Notes under the pieces: model-generated
What the model was told of the DNA's origin: nothing
The model's input: the letters and a program-made list of their open reading frames with translations, nothing else
Databases searched by the model: none
Shown here: positions 42,901-51,936 of the stretch, one piece after another
How the letters are laid out: every line of letters begins with the position of its first letter
Numbering within the stretch: the first letter of the stretch is position 1
Source: Terrimonas pollutisoli
Lineage (GTDB): Bacteria; Bacteroidota; Bacteroidia; Chitinophagales; Chitinophagaceae
Direction: 5' to 3'
Assembly (NCBI RefSeq): GCF_029360765.1
Contig: NZ_JARKNA010000019.1
Coordinates: forward strand, 62,001 to 126,000
Length of the DNA stretch: 64,000 nt
Position numbers and translations under genes: made by a program

Positions 42901-45900
42901 GGTTTGCCCCGCTGTTGGCAATGGCTGTTTTTATTTATCTCGCCGTTTTCAACTCTGTTACACTTTTAAAAGTATTGCCGCTACTCATCCTTTGGTTTGC
43001 TTCTCCACTTGTAGCATGGTATATTAGCCTTCCTTATGAAAAGGAAAAAGTTGATATTTCCAAAGAGCAAACAATTTACCTGCGAACGCTGGCAAGAAAA
43101 ATTTGGGCTTTCTTCGAAACCTTTGTAGGCGAACAGGACAACTGGCTCCCCCCCGACAATTACCAGGAGCAACCTGTTGAACGTATCGCTCATCGCACTT
43201 CTCCTACCAATATTGGTTTGTCGCTGCTGGCGAATCTCACAGCCTACGATTTCGGTTACGTAACAGCCGGTGAGTTAATAGAACTTACCAACAATACACT
43301 GACCACCATGCAACGAATGGAAAAGTATCGGGGGCACCTTTATAACTGGTACGATACACAAACATTATTGCCATTAGCCCCCCGATATATTTCAACCGTG
43401 GATAGTGGTAACCTGGTCGGGCACCTGATAACGCTGAAACAGGGTCTGCTTTCAATCGCTGACAAAAGAATAGTCAGTGACAATATGTTTGAAGGAATTA
43501 TTGATGAGTTAAGAATTCTTTCAAAAAAAATCAAGGTTTCCTCCCTGCAAAAATTTCAAACCGATTTATCGAATAACTATCTTCAAAATATTGACAATCC
43601 TGAAAGCATAAAAAAATATCTCGATCAGCTCGAGGTATCATTGACCAGTATTTTTGTTGAACTTGATACCGATCCCGAAACAGAAGCCGACTGGTGGATA
43701 CAAAAGATTTTTGCACATATTAAAAGTATAAAGAACGACCTGGGCATCTTCGTGCCCTGGCTGTATTTATCATCACCACCTGCCAGGTTCGAAGAGCTGA
43801 TCCCTTCACTACCCGGCATTCCAACGCTTAATCAACTGGCGAAGATTGAGCAAATACTATTGCAAAAGATCAATGAACTTTTTTCATCAGCAAATACCGA
43901 AGAAGAAAATCGCTGGCTTACCAATTACAGGGCAGCCATTACCGAATCAGGCAGAAGAGCGAAAGGAATGCTGATTATGATCGAGCAGTTAGTATCGAAA
44001 TGTGATCAGCTCTCCAATATCGACTATGACTTCCTGTATGACAGGTCACAACATTTACTTACAATTGGATATAATGCCGATGATCACCGAAAAGATAATA
44101 GCTACTATGATTTGCTCGCCTCCGAAGCAAGGCTCACCACTTTTGTCGCCATAGCACAAGGCAAACTGCCGCAACAAAGTTGGTTCGCATTAGGACGCCA
44201 GCTAACCAATATCGGCACCACACCAATACTTCTCTCATGGAGTGGCTCTATGTTCGAATACCTGATGCCGTTGCTTGTAATGCCCAATTATGAAAACACT
44301 TTACTGGATCAAACTACCAAAGCCGTTATTCAAAAACAGATTGAGTATGGCCGCAAACGCGGCGTACCCTGGGGCATTTCTGAATCCGGCTATAATATGG
44401 TAGACGCAAATCTCAATTATCAATATCATCCTTTTGGTGTTCCTGGTCTTGGCTTTAAAAGAGGATTGAGTGAAGACCTCGTAATATCTCCGTATTCGAC
44501 CGTCATGGCTTTAATGGTAGCACCACAAGAAGCGTACGACAATTTGCAGGTATTAAAAAAAGAAGGCTTTGAAGGAAAGTTTGGTTTCTATGAAGCAGTG
44601 GATTATACATCGGGTCGCCTGTCCAGAAAGCAAAACAAATCGGTGATTAGTTCCTTTATGGCGCATCACCAGGGAATGAGTTTTCTATCGATCGCTAATT
44701 TCCTTTTGGCTCAACCCATGCAGCAGCGTTTTGAATCCGATGTACAGGTAAAGTCAGCTTTATTACTGCTGCAGGAAAGAATACCCCGTGTCACTACATT
44801 CTATTCACCAAGTGTACATGAAGCAGATACCAGCATCATCCCCGGTGGTAATGGATTTATGCGGGTGCTCGACACTCCTTTCACTCCAATTCCCGAAGTT
44901 CAATTACTGTCGAACGGCCGCTATCATGTGATGGTATCAAACTCCGGCGGCGGATATAGCCGTTGGAAAAATTTATCCCTGACGAGATGGCGCCAGGACA
45001 GTACTTGCGACAATTGGGGTACATTTTGTTTTATCAGGGATCTTGATAACAACTCATCGTGGTCCACAGCTTTTCAGCCTACGTTGAAAGAGGGTGACAA
45101 CTATGAAGCTGTCTTTTCCCAGGGACGTGCCGAATTCAGGCGAAGAGATTTTGCACTGGAAACGCATACGGAAATTGTTGTATCGCCTGAGGATGATATA
45201 GAATTAAGAAGAGTACATATCACCAACCGGTCGAGAAAAAAAAGAACTATAGAAATTACCAGCTATGCAGAAGTAGTGCTGGCAGCAGCTATTGCAGACG
45301 AAATGCATCCGGCGTTCAGCAACCTGTTCATTCAAACAGAGATCAATGAACAACGCAATGCCATTACCTGCACACGCAGACCAAGATCCGAAGAAGAAAA
45401 CAATCCGTGGATGTTTCACCTGATGAAAGCACATGATGTCGAAATCAAAAATGTGTCGTATGAAACAGACCGCGACCAATTTATCGGTCGTGGTAATTCT
45501 ATACACGATCCAAAGATCATCAACCAATCTTCGCCCTTGTCAGGCAGTAGCGGGTCGGTATTAGATCCTGTTGTATCCATACAATATCGCATTGTGCTGG
45601 AACCGTATGAGTCAGCAACTATTGACATGATATTTGGAATTGCCGATACAAAAGAGCTTTGCACAACATTGATCGAAAAATACCAGGATCGTTATCTCAT
45701 TAACCGTATACTTGAATTAGCCTGGACGCATAGCCAGGTAATACTAAGGCAAATAAATGCGAATGAATCGGATGCACAGCTTTACTCCCGTTTGGCAAGC
45801 TCCATCATCTATGCCAATGCATCGTTACGGACAGATCCCGGCATCATGCTGAAAAACACGAGAGGCCAATCTGGCCTCTGGAGCTCCTCCATCTCAGGCG

Positions 45901-48710
45901 ATCTGCCCATCGTATTGCTGCAGATAGAAGACTCATCCAACATTGAATTGGTAAAACAATTAGTACAGGCACATGCTTATTGGCGATTAAAAGGCTTGTT
46001 GGTTGATCTTGTTATCTGGAACGAGGACCATGGAGGATACCGGCAAGTATTGCATAACGAAATACAAGCCCTGGTGACCCCGGGTATCGTGATAGATTCT
46101 AACCAACCCGGTGGAATTTTTATCCGCTCGGCTGATCAAATATCCAATGAGGATAGAATATTATTTCAAAGTGTAGCTCATGTTATCATCGCCGATAAAC
46201 TGGGTTCATTGGAAGATCAGATTGCCGGTCGTACAAAATTGAAAACAACGGCACCTGCGTTTAGTCCAAGCAAATTCCCGTCGTCTCTTGACACAACACT
46301 TCCTGCCCCTGCCGATCTGCAATTTTTTAACGGGTATGGTGGTTTTTCAAAAGATGGTAAAGAATATGTGATAACAACCACAGCCACCCGATCTACTCCG
46401 GCTCCATGGATAAATATCCTGGCTAACCCGGATTTTGGAAGCATCATTTCAGAAAGCGGTCAATCCTATACCTGGATAGACAATGCCCATGAATTTCGCC
46501 TGACACCCTGGAACAACGATCCGGTCACCGACCTGAAAGGTGAAGCATTTTACATTCGTGATGAAGAAAGCGGTCGTTATTGGTCCCCTACTCCGCTGCC
46601 TTGCCGCGGCAAGTCGATTTATATTACCCGTCACGGTTTTGGCTATAGTATTTTTGAACACAGTGAAGATGGAATTGAAACATCTTTCTGCATTTATACA
46701 GACATTGCCGCTCCTATCAAATTCTTTGTCTTAAAAGTGCGAAATAGATCAGGAAGACTTCGTCGCCTATCGGTGACAGGTTATATTGAATGGGTATTGG
46801 GTGATCTTCGCTCCAGGTCATTGATGCATGTAATTACCGAGATGGACTTGCGTAGCGGCGCCATACTTGCCAGAAATTCTTATAATACAGAATTTGAACA
46901 ACGTGTTGCCTTTTTTGATGTAGACGGCCTCAATAAATCATTTACTGGCGACCGGACAGAATTTATCGGAAGAAATGGAGCTATGAGCAGTCCTGAAGCT
47001 ATGCACCGGACCAAACTTTCGGGTAAAACAGGTGCAGCTCTTGACCCTTGTGCCGCTATTCAAACAGCATTTGACATTGCAGATGATGAAGAGCATGAAG
47101 TTATTTTTAGGTTGGGGGCCGGTAAAAATATCAATGTTGCTCAAGCACTGATCAAAGATTTTGAAGGAAGAGGCGCTGCTCAAAAAGCATTGGGAAAAGT
47201 AAAGCAATATTGGGAAGAAACATTAACTGCTGTGCAGGTGCAAACTCCCGATGCAGCCACCAATATTTTAGCTAACGGGTGGCTAAATTATCAAACACAG
47301 GCTTGCCGCATTTGGGGCCGGAGTGGTTTTTACCAGTCAGGTGGTGCATTTGGATTCAGGGATCAATTGCAGGATGTGCTTTCACTAATGCATACAAAAC
47401 CGGAATTCGCCAGGGAACAAATATTGGCAAGTGCTTCCCGGCAATTTAAAGAAGGTGATGTTCAGCATTGGTGGCACCCCCCATCCGGCCGCGGTGTAAG
47501 AACAACCTGCTCCGATGACTTTATGTGGCTGCCGCTGGTAACCAGCCGTTATATCATAACCACCGGCGATGAAAAATTGCTGGACGAACCCATCCATTTC
47601 CTGGAGGGTCGTCCATTGAACGAAGGAGAAGAATCCTACTATGATCTTCCCATCCGCTCGGATGAAACAGCGACACTCTACCAGCATTGTGTAAAGGCAA
47701 TTGAACATGGATTCAGGTTTGGCGCCAATGGCCTGCCTTTGATCGGCTCAGGCGATTGGAATGATGGTATGGATAAAGTAGGGCAGCACGGAAAAGGCGA
47801 AAGTGTATGGCTTGCTTTCTTCTTTTATGATATCCTGGTTCGTTTTATTGAAGTCGCTAATTTGAAAAATGATATTGCCTTTGCAGATAAATGCCGAAGG
47901 CAGGCGGAACAACTAAAAAATAATATTCACCTGCATGCATGGGATGGCGAATGGTATCGCAGGGCTTATTTTGATGATGGCACCCCGCTGGGTTCGGTGA
48001 TGAACGACGAATGCAAAATCGACTCCATTGCCCAAAGCTGGTCGGTGCTTTCCAAAGCAGGCGATCCTGTTCGATCATTAAAGGCCATGCAATCGGCCGA
48101 TAGGCACCTGGTGCGAAAAGATGACCAGATCATCCAGCTTTTCAATCCGCCATTTGATAGATCAAAACTCAATCCCGGTTATATAAAAGGGTATGTGCCG
48201 GGGGTCCGGGAAAATGGTGGTCAATATACACATGCCGCTATTTGGCTGATTATGGCCTTCGCTAATCTTGGTGATAAAAAGAAAACCTGGGAATTATTGC
48301 AAATGGTAAATCCGATTAATCACGGAGCCGATCTTTCCTCTATTACACAATACAAAGTGGAACCCTATGTGATAGCAGCTGACGTATATGGAGTGAAAAG
48401 GCACAAGGGCCGTGGCGGGTGGACATGGTACACAGGTTCGGCGGGCTGGATGTATCAATTGATCATCGAATCTTTTATTGGCCTCAAAAGAAAGGGCAAT
48501 TGCCTCAGCTTTGCTCCCTGCATTCCGGCAGACTGGGGCTCCGTCAGGATCAACTATCGATACCAGCAAACCATGTATAGTATTGAAATCATTCAATCGC
48601 AGGAAAAAACCAGTGGTTCAAAAATGGTAATTGATGGAGTGCCCCGGCAAGATCAGTCAATCCATCTGAAAAATGATGGCAATCCGCATGACATAAAAAT
48701 ATTCATCTAA
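39990..48710 (+). CDS. Cyclic beta-1,2-glucan synthase family protein (NdvB type)
   Basis: An inner-membrane enzyme of 2,906 residues with the family architecture. Two membrane helices (~431-490) precede a GT84 glycosyltransferase domain with YVITLDTDTQLPRDS (~651), SHDLLEGAYARAG and RRHRWIRGDW (~797); further helices lie at ~845-885 and ~965-1020. A glucoamylase-like region (~1450-1560, GVPWGISESGYN, RGLSEDLVISPYS, MAHHQGMS), two GH94-type N-terminal domains (from ~1630 and ~2126), and a C-terminal GH94 phosphorylase domain (RTTCSDDFMWLP ~2503, SGDWNDGMDKVG ~2587) follow. Homologues make cyclic glucans that are osmoprotectants or surface ligands; linkage here is inferred. It begins 191 bases after the kinase gene. 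Confidence 0.88.
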   Translation: MRADQRKRKQTDLFEMLPQAISKFKKNVIEPFFTDTRSSKNANESQPLRSEIYTEEQLEQLARTLAAKHSLITQEPSEQLLKRLAENESILLEAHAVITQTVKQNNRIVPAAEWLLDNFYLIEEQIYTAKKHLPKGYSKGLPQLAKGMSAGLPRVYDIAVEIISHSDGHVNLQNLSSFVKAYQTITPLKLGELWAIPIMLRLALLENLRRLSIQISIDIANKATAEHWADQLINVVEKDPKNLVLIIADMARADLSMDSSFVAELTRRLQEKGSSLTLAINWLEQTLSEQGVSSMELIHHENQKQAADQVSISNSISSLRFLGTSDWREFVESTSLVEYTLRQDPSGIYPKMDFTTRDHYRHVVEKIAKYSHLSEQQVAKITIDLARESQEKNGELRTTHVGYYLYGAALKRTEKLAKMRVTYKEGVRKLARHIPLLIYAGSILLITALLSWIIYSKISKEGFEKWSIIAITAIGIIATSQLAVAIVNWLSTILTKPFLLPRMNFSKGIPDEYRSMVVVPTILTSSAGIADLIEQLEVRFLANRDANLSFALLTDFKDSNQEKMEEDDILLQYASSKIIELNKKYDRPGNDTFFLFHRPRLWNKREKKWMGFERKRGKLGDLNTLIQDGDKSPFSLIIGDENVYTKVKYVITLDTDTQLPRDSAWQMVATMAHPLNHPVYSTKKKRITEGYTILQPRVSNSLNTTGSTFFSNIHGNEPGTDPYTKATSDVYQDMFQEGSFIGKGIYDVEAFERTLKNRFPLNRILSHDLLEGAYARAGLITDVQLYEEYPSSYVIDVYRRHRWIRGDWQIANWLFPFVSGVGKKIYSNPLTLLSKWKIFDNLRRSLVPIALLLLLLFGWIFSANPLFWTAIVLSVLFLPSIISFAWQLSRKPADSVFVQHFIYTVRSLKDSLAQHTIDFICLPFEAYNNADAILRTIWRIMISRKNLLQWNPYSNTSSGQKTVGALYKIMWFAPLLAMAVFIYLAVFNSVTLLKVLPLLILWFASPLVAWYISLPYEKEKVDISKEQTIYLRTLARKIWAFFETFVGEQDNWLPPDNYQEQPVERIAHRTSPTNIGLSLLANLTAYDFGYVTAGELIELTNNTLTTMQRMEKYRGHLYNWYDTQTLLPLAPRYISTVDSGNLVGHLITLKQGLLSIADKRIVSDNMFEGIIDELRILSKKIKVSSLQKFQTDLSNNYLQNIDNPESIKKYLDQLEVSLTSIFVELDTDPETEADWWIQKIFAHIKSIKNDLGIFVPWLYLSSPPARFEELIPSLPGIPTLNQLAKIEQILLQKINELFSSANTEEENRWLTNYRAAITESGRRAKGMLIMIEQLVSKCDQLSNIDYDFLYDRSQHLLTIGYNADDHRKDNSYYDLLASEARLTTFVAIAQGKLPQQSWFALGRQLTNIGTTPILLSWSGSMFEYLMPLLVMPNYENTLLDQTTKAVIQKQIEYGRKRGVPWGISESGYNMVDANLNYQYHPFGVPGLGFKRGLSEDLVISPYSTVMALMVAPQEAYDNLQVLKKEGFEGKFGFYEAVDYTSGRLSRKQNKSVISSFMAHHQGMSFLSIANFLLAQPMQQRFESDVQVKSALLLLQERIPRVTTFYSPSVHEADTSIIPGGNGFMRVLDTPFTPIPEVQLLSNGRYHVMVSNSGGGYSRWKNLSLTRWRQDSTCDNWGTFCFIRDLDNNSSWSTAFQPTLKEGDNYEAVFSQGRAEFRRRDFALETHTEIVVSPEDDIELRRVHITNRSRKKRTIEITSYAEVVLAAAIADEMHPAFSNLFIQTEINEQRNAITCTRRPRSEEENNPWMFHLMKAHDVEIKNVSYETDRDQFIGRGNSIHDPKIINQSSPLSGSSGSVLDPVVSIQYRIVLEPYESATIDMIFGIADTKELCTTLIEKYQDRYLINRILELAWTHSQVILRQINANESDAQLYSRLASSIIYANASLRTDPGIMLKNTRGQSGLWSSSISGDLPIVLLQIEDSSNIELVKQLVQAHAYWRLKGLLVDLVIWNEDHGGYRQVLHNEIQALVTPGIVIDSNQPGGIFIRSADQISNEDRILFQSVAHVIIADKLGSLEDQIAGRTKLKTTAPAFSPSKFPSSLDTTLPAPADLQFFNGYGGFSKDGKEYVITTTATRSTPAPWINILANPDFGSIISESGQSYTWIDNAHEFRLTPWNNDPVTDLKGEAFYIRDEESGRYWSPTPLPCRGKSIYITRHGFGYSIFEHSEDGIETSFCIYTDIAAPIKFFVLKVRNRSGRLRRLSVTGYIEWVLGDLRSRSLMHVITEMDLRSGAILARNSYNTEFEQRVAFFDVDGLNKSFTGDRTEFIGRNGAMSSPEAMHRTKLSGKTGAALDPCAAIQTAFDIADDEEHEVIFRLGAGKNINVAQALIKDFEGRGAAQKALGKVKQYWEETLTAVQVQTPDAATNILANGWLNYQTQACRIWGRSGFYQSGGAFGFRDQLQDVLSLMHTKPEFAREQILASASRQFKEGDVQHWWHPPSGRGVRTTCSDDFMWLPLVTSRYIITTGDEKLLDEPIHFLEGRPLNEGEESYYDLPIRSDETATLYQHCVKAIEHGFRFGANGLPLIGSGDWNDGMDKVGQHGKGESVWLAFFFYDILVRFIEVANLKNDIAFADKCRRQAEQLKNNIHLHAWDGEWYRRAYFDDGTPLGSVMNDECKIDSIAQSWSVLSKAGDPVRSLKAMQSADRHLVRKDDQIIQLFNPPFDRSKLNPGYIKGYVPGVRENGGQYTHAAIWLIMAFANLGDKKKTWELLQMVNPINHGADLSSITQYKVEPYVIAADVYGVKRHKGRGGWTWYTGSAGWMYQLIIESFIGLKRKGNCLSFAPCIPADWGSVRINYRYQQTMYSIEIIQSQEKTSGSKMVIDGVPRQDQSIHLKNDGNPHDIKIFI

Positions 48711-49257
48711 TAATAAGGAAGAAATTAAATAAGCTATTAGCGCATCCTAAGAAATGTATAGGATTGAAATTCGTAGGAAGATGTTTTTAAGAGGCTGGAA
48801 TTTGAACTATCCTTTTTCTGGCGGGACTCGTAAAGGGAAAGAGGCTGCTTCTTATTTTGAATTTTATCTTTTATCGCCAGTTTATCCTGATTACCGGAAC
48901 TTTCTTTTTTATCTTTTTGATATTGATGAAAAATTAACAGGTGTATCGCCAGCAACAAAATGACTTGCTTCATAGAAGTGATTTACTCATAGTAAATAAA
49001 GAAATAAACATGCCATTAGCATTGTGGCACATTTATTTAATTATTAACAAGGCCTACCAATTATACTTCATATTTTATGGAGTGATCTTAACCTGCTATA
49101 CATATTTTTTAAAAAAATCATACTGTAATGGAGCAAAAAACTTGTCCCGGGTCAGGTAAGTGAACACTCCTGTTGAAAATAATAAAACTGAGGAAAAACC
49201 CGTGTGGAGAAGTTTACACAACCATGACTAGTTTTTTCCACGACTAAAGAAAAAAAT
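48711..49257. other. Intergenic region downstream of the glucan synthase
   Basis: About 550 bases between converging glucan synthase and AraC genes. A 78-codon minus-strand reading frame (48737-48973) starts with a hydrophobic stretch but has no recognisable family and a low-complexity tail; it is not called. No terminator hairpin was identified. Confidence 0.4.
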
Positions 49258-50151
49258 TTAATGGTGCATTTCCTTATACTTCTTCGGTGTTACGGAAGTC
49301 AGCGATTTAAATATTTTGTTGAAGTTGGAAATATTATTAAACCCTGAGTCGAAGGCGATCTCGCGGATGGTCATTTCCTCATTCTCTATCATCAATTTTT
49401 TGGCATGGCTTATCCTGAACTCGTTTAAAAAATCGATAAAAGTTCTCTGTGTTCTTTTTTTAAAAAAACGGCAAAACGACTGAGGCGTCATGTTGCAATT
49501 TTTGGCTATATCTTCCAGGCTAATATCGTGACCGAAGTTTTGACTCACATATTGAAACACCGAATCGATCTTATGATTATCTATAGTATCATAGGTATTA
49601 TGGTAACCAATGCTCGCCAGCAAGTCATATTCTCCACCTGAAGAAATTGTTTCCAATATCTGCAACAGGACGATAATGCGGTTCAAATCTTTTGCACCCA
49701 GCATTTCCCGCATCAAAGCCACAACTTTTTCATTAGTACCGTCATTTATCTTCAATCCCCTTTCTGCTTTGTGGTATAATTGTTTTAAATGCTGGGTCTC
49801 GTGAAGACTATAAAAGTTGCTTCCAAAAATATCTTTATTGAAGTATAAAACGATGGCCCTTGATCGCAGGTTAGGGTTTCCACGATGATAGATTTCATCA
49901 CTATACCATACATGTGAAATATTAGAACCTAATAAAACAAGTTCACCAGGATTAAAAGCTGCAACGCTATCGCCTACAATTCTTTTTCCATGGCCTTCCT
50001 GGATATAGACCATCTCCAACTCTGGATGAAAATGGAAGGGAGTGTTGAAATAAGGGACATTCCTTTCAACAATTATGATTTGTTCGTGGGGTGAATGACC
50101 AATATGGGTAAAAACAGGTTTGATATTGCTACAATTGTTTATAAGCCCCAA
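49258..50151 (-). CDS. AraC-family transcriptional regulator
   Basis: A 297-residue regulator. Residues ~25-115 form a cupin sensor (PFHFHPELEMVYIQEGHG, FNPGELVLLGSNISHVW), a fold that usually binds a sugar in this family. The C-terminal double helix-turn-helix is at ~200-297: ISLEDIAKNCNMTPQSFCRFFKK and MTIREIAFDSGFNNISNFNKIFK, ending TSVTPKKYKEMH. It is divergent from the fucosidase gene with 96 bases between them, which suggests control of the GH29-SusCD locus. Inducer unknown. Confidence 0.88.
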   Translation of the reverse strand: MGLINNCSNIKPVFTHIGHSPHEQIIIVERNVPYFNTPFHFHPELEMVYIQEGHGKRIVGDSVAAFNPGELVLLGSNISHVWYSDEIYHRGNPNLRSRAIVLYFNKDIFGSNFYSLHETQHLKQLYHKAERGLKINDGTNEKVVALMREMLGAKDLNRIIVLLQILETISSGGEYDLLASIGYHNTYDTIDNHKIDSVFQYVSQNFGHDISLEDIAKNCNMTPQSFCRFFKKRTQRTFIDFLNEFRISHAKKLMIENEEMTIREIAFDSGFNNISNFNKIFKSLTSVTPKKYKEMHH

Positions 50152-50247
50152 ACAATATTAATAAAATATCAGCATGTGGTAAAATAGAAGCATTTTGTAC
50201 AGGAAAGAAAGTGGAATTTCATTCCTTTGTCACAAATCACTACTTCC

Positions 50248-51693
50248 ATGCTAAAAAAAATCCAGCTCATTTGCGTTTCCGTGCTTCTGCAGAGCCTTGT
50301 AATAGCTCAACAAAATGTTCACCCACAATCCACTACCTACGAATGGCCAACGGATCCGGACGTAAAAGCCAAATTGGAAAAATGGCAGGATCAAAAGTTT
50401 GGTATCATCATCCACTGGGGGCTTTATGCTGTTCCAGGCATTATGGAATCATGGAATCTTTGTTCGGAAGAATGGATTGACCGGGATAGTACTATTGCCT
50501 ATGAGGATTACAAAAAATGGTACTGGGGACAAAGCAAAAAATTCAACCCGGTAAACTTTAATCCTGAAGACTGGGCTAAAGTGGCAAAAGAGGCCGGTAT
50601 GCGTTACCTGGTGTTTACTACCAAACACCATGATGGCTTCAATATGTTTGATACCAAACAAAGTGATTTTAAAATTTCCGCAGGACCGTTTAAAGACAAT
50701 CCAAAGGCTGATGTAGCGAAATATGTATTCGATGCGTTTTCAAAAAATGGATTTATGATTGGTGCTTATTTTTCCAAACCCGATTGGCACTCGGAATATT
50801 ATTGGTGGCCAAAATATGCCACAGCAGACCGCAACAACAATTATGATATTCGAAAATTTCCCTGGCGCTGGAACAAGTTCAAGGAATTTACTTATAATCA
50901 ACTTAGCGAATTGATGCATAACTATGGCAGTGTTGATATTCTCTGGCTGGATGGTGGCTGGGTTCGCCCACGGGAAACCGTAAATGCCGAAGTGCTTTCC
51001 TGGGGAGCAAGAATTCCCGAATGGAGCCAGGATATTGACATGCCACGTATAGCGGAAATGGCACGAAAAGCGCAGCCTGGCTTATTGATGGTGGACCGGA
51101 CCGTGCATGGAAAATTTGAAAACTATCAAACCCCCGAACAACGAATTCCTGAGCAACAACTGGATCACCCCTGGGAAAGTTGTATGACCCTTGCCAATAA
51201 CTGGGGTTATGTGCCGGGAGATAAATACAAATCATCGCGGCAGGTAATTCATTCGTTGATCGAAGTAGTAGCCAAAGGAGGAAGTTTATTGCTGGGTATT
51301 GGTCCTAAACCCGATGGCGTTCTCCCTGACGAGGCCGTGGAAAAAATGAAAGAAATAGGTAAATGGATGAGCAAAAACAGCAAAGCCATTTATAATACCC
51401 GGATCACAAAAAACTATCACGAAGGCAATATCTGGTTTACACAAAATCCTAAAGAGGGTAACCGGTATGCCCTGGTTTGTCTCAAAGAAAATGAACCGAT
51501 CGCAAAAGAAATAACCTGGCATAATAACCTACCTAAAAAAGGTAGCAAAATCAAATTGCTTGACAGCGGGGAAACAATAAAATGGAAGCAAGAAGGAGAT
51601 ACGGTAATACTTACACTACCCTCTTCATTAATACAATCCAAAAAAAATAATCCGGCACTCGCCTTTTCATTTATTCCTGCCGGGGAAAATTAA
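50248..51693 (+). CDS. Alpha-L-fucosidase, GH29, exported
   Basis: Hydrolyses terminal alpha-L-fucose from glycans, probably in the periplasm. ATG 50248 gives 481 residues with the signal peptide MLKKIQLICVSVLLQSLVIA; an upstream TTG at 50227 is less likely. GH29 marks are KFGIIIHWGLYAVPG, FTTKHHDGFNMFDT, GAYFSKPDWHS, and the nucleophile aspartate in DILWLDGGW. The C-terminal ~100 residues are the beta-sandwich typical of the family. It opens the polysaccharide-utilisation locus and is followed by a terminator, then the ROK gene. A few GH29 relatives act on other deoxysugars. Confidence 0.9.
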   Translation: MLKKIQLICVSVLLQSLVIAQQNVHPQSTTYEWPTDPDVKAKLEKWQDQKFGIIIHWGLYAVPGIMESWNLCSEEWIDRDSTIAYEDYKKWYWGQSKKFNPVNFNPEDWAKVAKEAGMRYLVFTTKHHDGFNMFDTKQSDFKISAGPFKDNPKADVAKYVFDAFSKNGFMIGAYFSKPDWHSEYYWWPKYATADRNNNYDIRKFPWRWNKFKEFTYNQLSELMHNYGSVDILWLDGGWVRPRETVNAEVLSWGARIPEWSQDIDMPRIAEMARKAQPGLLMVDRTVHGKFENYQTPEQRIPEQQLDHPWESCMTLANNWGYVPGDKYKSSRQVIHSLIEVVAKGGSLLLGIGPKPDGVLPDEAVEKMKEIGKWMSKNSKAIYNTRITKNYHEGNIWFTQNPKEGNRYALVCLKENEPIAKEITWHNNLPKKGSKIKLLDSGETIKWKQEGDTVILTLPSSLIQSKKNNPALAFSFIPAGEN

Positions 51694-51716
51694 TATATAA
51701 AATAACTCAACATGGG

Positions 51717-51752
51717 GAGCCGTGAAGTGTTACTTCACGGCTCTTTTTTTTG
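51717..51752 (+). terminator. Fucosidase gene terminator
   Basis: A perfect 12-bp stem GAGCCGTGAAGT/ACTTCACGGCTC (51717-51728 with 51732-51743) has a 3-base loop, followed by eight T. It lies 24 bases after the stop. Confidence 0.93.
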
Positions 51753-51936
51753 CTGTTGTAACGATTTAGAAACATATATTCTGTTAAAGTATGTTAATAT
51801 TTCATTATAATCTGGTAAAATGATTTGATATTATTTAAAAGAATAACCATAATTTTAAAAACAATATTTAGCTTTTGAATTATTTTAAAAACTAAATTTA
51901 TATTTCTAACTTTTTGAGAAAGTCAACCAAAGCTGG

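Noticed and set aside
48737..48973. 78-codon minus-strand frame starting MKQVILLLAIHLLIF
   Set aside because: The hydrophobic start looks like a signal peptide, but the rest is low-complexity, no family is recognisable and no promoter was seen. Not enough support for a gene.
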